Source of the DNA: Accumulibacter sp032229525
Lineage (GTDB): Bacteria; Pseudomonadota; Gammaproteobacteria; Burkholderiales; Rhodocyclaceae
Reading direction: 5' to 3'
Assembly (NCBI RefSeq): GCF_032229525.1
Contig: NZ_JAVTWB010000049.1
Span: 1-64,000, forward strand
Length of the DNA: 64,000 nucleotides
In this document: positions 62,272-64,000 of the stretch, piece after piece
Layout: each line of letters begins with the position of its first letter
Position numbering within the stretch: position 1 is the first letter of the stretch
Notes under the pieces: model-generated
Seen by the model: the letters and a program-made list of their open reading frames with translations, nothing else
Told to the model about the DNA's origin: nothing
Databases searched by the model: none
Translations under genes and position numbers: made by a program

Positions 62272-62286
62272 TGGTGCACTGCACCA
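62272..62286 (-). promoter_or_regulatory. Operator palindrome 2 (PhaR-like), upstream of the -35 box
   Basis: TGGTGCACTGCACCA, a perfect 7+1+7 palindrome, 9 bp upstream of the -35 hexamer and 59 bp centre-to-centre from operator 1. Together the two sites flank the promoter, as for a strong repressor. Confidence 0.65.
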
Positions 62287-62580
62287 TATGTTCTAGTGTG
62301 TTGTTTTGTCTGCATGTTATCCCGTAAATGCAGCTGTGATGTCGGCGCTATGCGGGACATTGTTGCGCTGCGCGGCATTCTCGGCCGGTGTGCGGCACTG
62401 CTGTGGACCGCCATCGCCCTCCGCCCAAGCAGGCAAGACGGGCCGTGGTTCCAGAGCCCTCGCCGAGTGACGGGTCGGCGCGGTCCTCTGTTCGGGTAAG
62501 TGCTCGGCTAGCGGTCATGACATGTCGAGATATCCCAGATCATGAAAGTCACGACCGCCCCCCTCTCACTTGCAGTGCGC

Positions 62581-62678
62581 ATTCCGGCTTGCACGCCGGA
62601 ATCGTTCGCCGGGCAGGGAGCATGCTCCCTGAATGCCCCGCCTCACCCCGGCCCTTCTTCTCCCGCGCTGGGGAGAAG
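62581..62678. repeat. Cluster of three intergenic hairpins (REP-like)
   Basis: In order: ATTCCGGC-N6-GCCGGAAT (62581-62602), the 18-bp perfect palindrome CAGGGAGCATGCTCCCTG (62614-62631) and CTTCTCCC-N6-GGGAGAAG (62657-62678). The last belongs to a style of pyrimidine-rich hairpin frequent in proteobacterial intergenic repeats. No coding. Confidence 0.5.
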
Positions 62679-62744
62679 GGAGATTCGTGCGTCGCGTGCG
62701 CGACTTTCACATTAAGGAATGAGCCAAAGTCTTGCGCTGGGCGA

Positions 62745-62760
62745 CCGTGCCAGCACGGTT
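62745..62760. repeat. 16-bp palindromic repeat, copy 2
   Basis: CCGTGCCAGCACGGTT, one mismatch from the copy at 50280-50295. It lies 15 bp after the lptA stop and may also act as a weak terminator. Confidence 0.4.
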
Positions 62761-62774
62761 GGAGCACCGGCCAC

Positions 62775-63365
62775 TCAGTTGGCGCCGGGCTTGAGGGTCG
62801 CCGGCTTGCCGGTCTGCGCTGCCGGATTCTCGCTCTTGCCGCGCGGCTGGATGATCGCGCGCACCCGCGCCTGTGCGGCACCCGTGGCGCTCTTGGTGGA
62901 GCCTGCGCCAGTGGTGACGACGTATTTTTCATTCAGCGCATCATAGGAGATGTAGGGGCCCTTGACCTCGTCGAGTCCGCTCTTGACCCAGGCACGATTG
63001 AAGAACTCGCTCTTCTCGCTGCGCGCATCGTACTCGATACGCTCGGCCTCGCCTTCGATGTAATCGTCCCGTCCCTCGCGCTTCTGCCGGAAGCGGGCGA
63101 GTCCGTTGGCGCCGCCGGTGGCCACGCCCTTCTGGAAACCATCGGCATCCTGCGTCACTACCAGGCGATCGGTGAGGATTCGCAGCGTGCCCTGGATGAG
63201 GACCACGTTACCCTCGAGAATCTGGACCTTCTTGACGTCATCAATGCTCATCCGGTCGGCTTCGAGGTTGATCGGTTTGTCGCTGTCGGCCCGCTCTGCC
63301 TGCGCCGGCATCGAGAGAGCGATCAGGAAGCTGCTCGCGCAGGCGCAAAAATACGTGTTTTTCAT
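62775..63365 (-). CDS. lptA: Lipopolysaccharide transport periplasmic protein LptA
   Basis: Periplasmic bridge protein for lipopolysaccharide export. About 196 residues with a signal peptide (MKNTYFCACASSFLIALSMP, cut near AQA-E) and the OstA-like jellyroll: PINLEADRMSIDDVKKVQIL, GNVVLIQGTLRILTDRLVV. A C-terminal tail is long and Ala/Gly/Pro/Lys-rich, longer than Escherichia coli LptA. It starts 2 bp after lptC. The usual next gene lptB is not present downstream. Confidence 0.93.
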   Translation of the reverse strand: MKNTYFCACASSFLIALSMPAQAERADSDKPINLEADRMSIDDVKKVQILEGNVVLIQGTLRILTDRLVVTQDADGFQKGVATGGANGLARFRQKREGRDDYIEGEAERIEYDARSEKSEFFNRAWVKSGLDEVKGPYISYDALNEKYVVTTGAGSTKSATGAAQARVRAIIQPRGKSENPAAQTGKPATLKPGAN

Positions 63366-63367
63366 GT

Positions 63368-63955
63368 CTAGCGTTTCTTCTTGGACGTGTGACTTTCAAT
63401 TTGTCCGGTTACCGCGGACTCCAGTAGATAGGTCTGCAATTTATTATCGACCTGCATCCCGACCCCGCGGACCCAGGAGTCCCCTTGAGTGATCAGCACC
63501 GGGCTCTTGGTGAACGCCCTTTCTTCGTTGGTCAGCACCGTCAGTTGGGGCGTTTCGAGCGACAAGGGTTGCTGTTTGGCGGTGGCCGCACGTTGCATTT
63601 CGACTTTTTCGCTCAAATCCACCCGTTCACCTTTCGGGCTCAGATGACCATGGACGGCGCTGATGGTGACCGGTGGCTTGCTCGGGTGCAAGTACACCAG
63701 TTTCGGGCTGTCCATCTCAGTGGTGTCGTTATCGGGATAGTGACGAATCTCGTCCGCAAACAGGGTGTATTGCAGGTTTCCGGAGGGGCCGACCTTGCGT
63801 ATGGTCGCGTCGGTAACGATGTAGTCCGGATCGTGGCGGTGTTTGCCGTCCCCGTGTGTTTCCGCCAAATCGGTAGCATAGCGCAGCCAGAAGGTCAGGG
63901 CAGCCAGAATCAGCAGAATGCTGATCGGCAGCGCCGCCGTGCTCCATTGTCTCAT
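63368..63955 (-). CDS. lptC: Lipopolysaccharide export system protein LptC
   Basis: Bitopic inner-membrane protein of about 195 residues: one N-terminal helix (LPISILLILAALTFWL) then a periplasmic jellyroll (DYIVTDATIRKVGPSG, YTLFADEIRHYPDNDTTEM) that passes LPS from LptFGB to LptA. The start ATG overlaps the stop of the preceding gene (ATGA), consistent with the common kdsC-lptC-lptA order. Confidence 0.92.
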   Translation of the reverse strand: MRQWSTAALPISILLILAALTFWLRYATDLAETHGDGKHRHDPDYIVTDATIRKVGPSGNLQYTLFADEIRHYPDNDTTEMDSPKLVYLHPSKPPVTISAVHGHLSPKGERVDLSEKVEMQRAATAKQQPLSLETPQLTVLTNEERAFTKSPVLITQGDSWVRGVGMQVDNKLQTYLLESAVTGQIESHTSKKKR

Positions 63956-64000
63956 TGTCCGTCTACCGGTGGCAGAGACGCTGCCTGTGCAGCGGCGAGT
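63952..64000 (-). CDS. 3' end of an upstream gene, probably kdsC (partial)
   Basis: Only the last 15 codons (LAAAQAASLPPVDGQ) and the TGA are inside the window; the stop overlaps lptC as ATGA. Identity as the 3-deoxy-D-manno-octulosonate-8-phosphate phosphatase KdsC is inferred only from usual gene order. Confidence 0.4.
   Translation of the reverse strand, partial: LAAAQAASLPPVDGQ

Larger units (their letters stand above)
62287..62774. other. Hairpin-rich intergenic region between phasin promoter and lptA
   Basis: About 490 bp with no convincing gene. It has several perfect palindromes in the last 200 bp, described separately. lptB, which normally follows lptA, is absent, so the lpt operon ends here. 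Confidence 0.55.

Overview
The window reads as chromosomal DNA of a high-GC betaproteobacterium, most likely Rhodocyclales and close to the polyphosphate- and glycogen-accumulating 'Candidatus Accumulibacter' type. This is inferred from gene content and protein style, not from a database search: a glycogen-cycling operon, tandem phasins of polyhydroxyalkanoate granules, a Nudix-ThiE fusion, the lptC-lptA pair and GTG/ATG start usage with ATGA/GTGA overlaps. No rRNA, tRNA, CRISPR array, integrase or intact insertion sequence was seen.

Layout. (1) 0.1-6.1 kb: amt and dadA on the minus strand behind a clear sigma-54/NtrC control region, the lytic transglycosylase mltA, then plus-strand DUF815 ATPase and Nudix-ThiE genes. 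(2) 6.1-14.7 kb: minus-strand glycogen operon glk-glgP-glgB-glgX followed by a secreted FG-GAP protein. (3) 15-24 kb: a D-2-hydroxyacid dehydrogenase-type flavoprotein, a degenerate EAL-HDOD signalling protein, and a LysR regulator divergent from a fused indolepyruvate:ferredoxin oxidoreductase plus a leucine-type amino acid dehydrogenase. The last two form a logical amino acid to 2-oxo acid to acyl-CoA route. (4) 24.2-26.2 kb: a three-gene signalling cassette (stand-alone receiver, CheC-like phosphatase with two active-site motifs, PAS-GGDEF diguanylate cyclase) behind a good sigma-70 promoter. (5) 26.2-27.6 kb: gene-poor decay zone with an hslO (Hsp33) pseudogene.

(6) 27.6-52.5 kb: one co-directional polysaccharide/O-antigen locus of 17 genes. 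Its head makes a 2,3-diamino-2,3-dideoxyuronic acid nucleotide sugar (wbpB, wbpD, wbpE, with a GlpD-like flavoprotein inserted). It continues with a GT2, a first flippase and an unusual single-chain glutaminase/PP-loop amidotransferase. An A+T-richer core follows (GT-C-like membrane protein, second flippase, Wzy-type polymerase, GT2). Next is a classical split amidotransferase (wbpG, hisH, hisF), then the UDP-L-FucNAc module (wbjB, wbjC, wbjD), a GT4, a WbpV/WbpK-like reductase and wbpM. The locus thus carries two amidotransferase systems and two flippases, but no recognisable WbpA, WbpI or initiating sugar transferase; these may lie outside the window. (7) 52.7-60.8 kb: housekeeping metG, a small membrane protein, hrpA, an EI24-family membrane protein and a molybdopterin-binding-domain protein. 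(8) 60.8-64 kb: two minus-strand phasin genes, the upstream one having a near-consensus promoter flanked by two palindromic operators (PhaR-like), a hairpin-rich intergenic stretch, then lptA, lptC and the 3' tip of a further gene, probably kdsC.

Best candidates for something under-described: the class-II glutaminase/PP-loop fusion at 33784-35820 sitting in the same locus as WbpG/HisH/HisF, and the receiver/CheC/diguanylate-cyclase cassette at 24272-26191.
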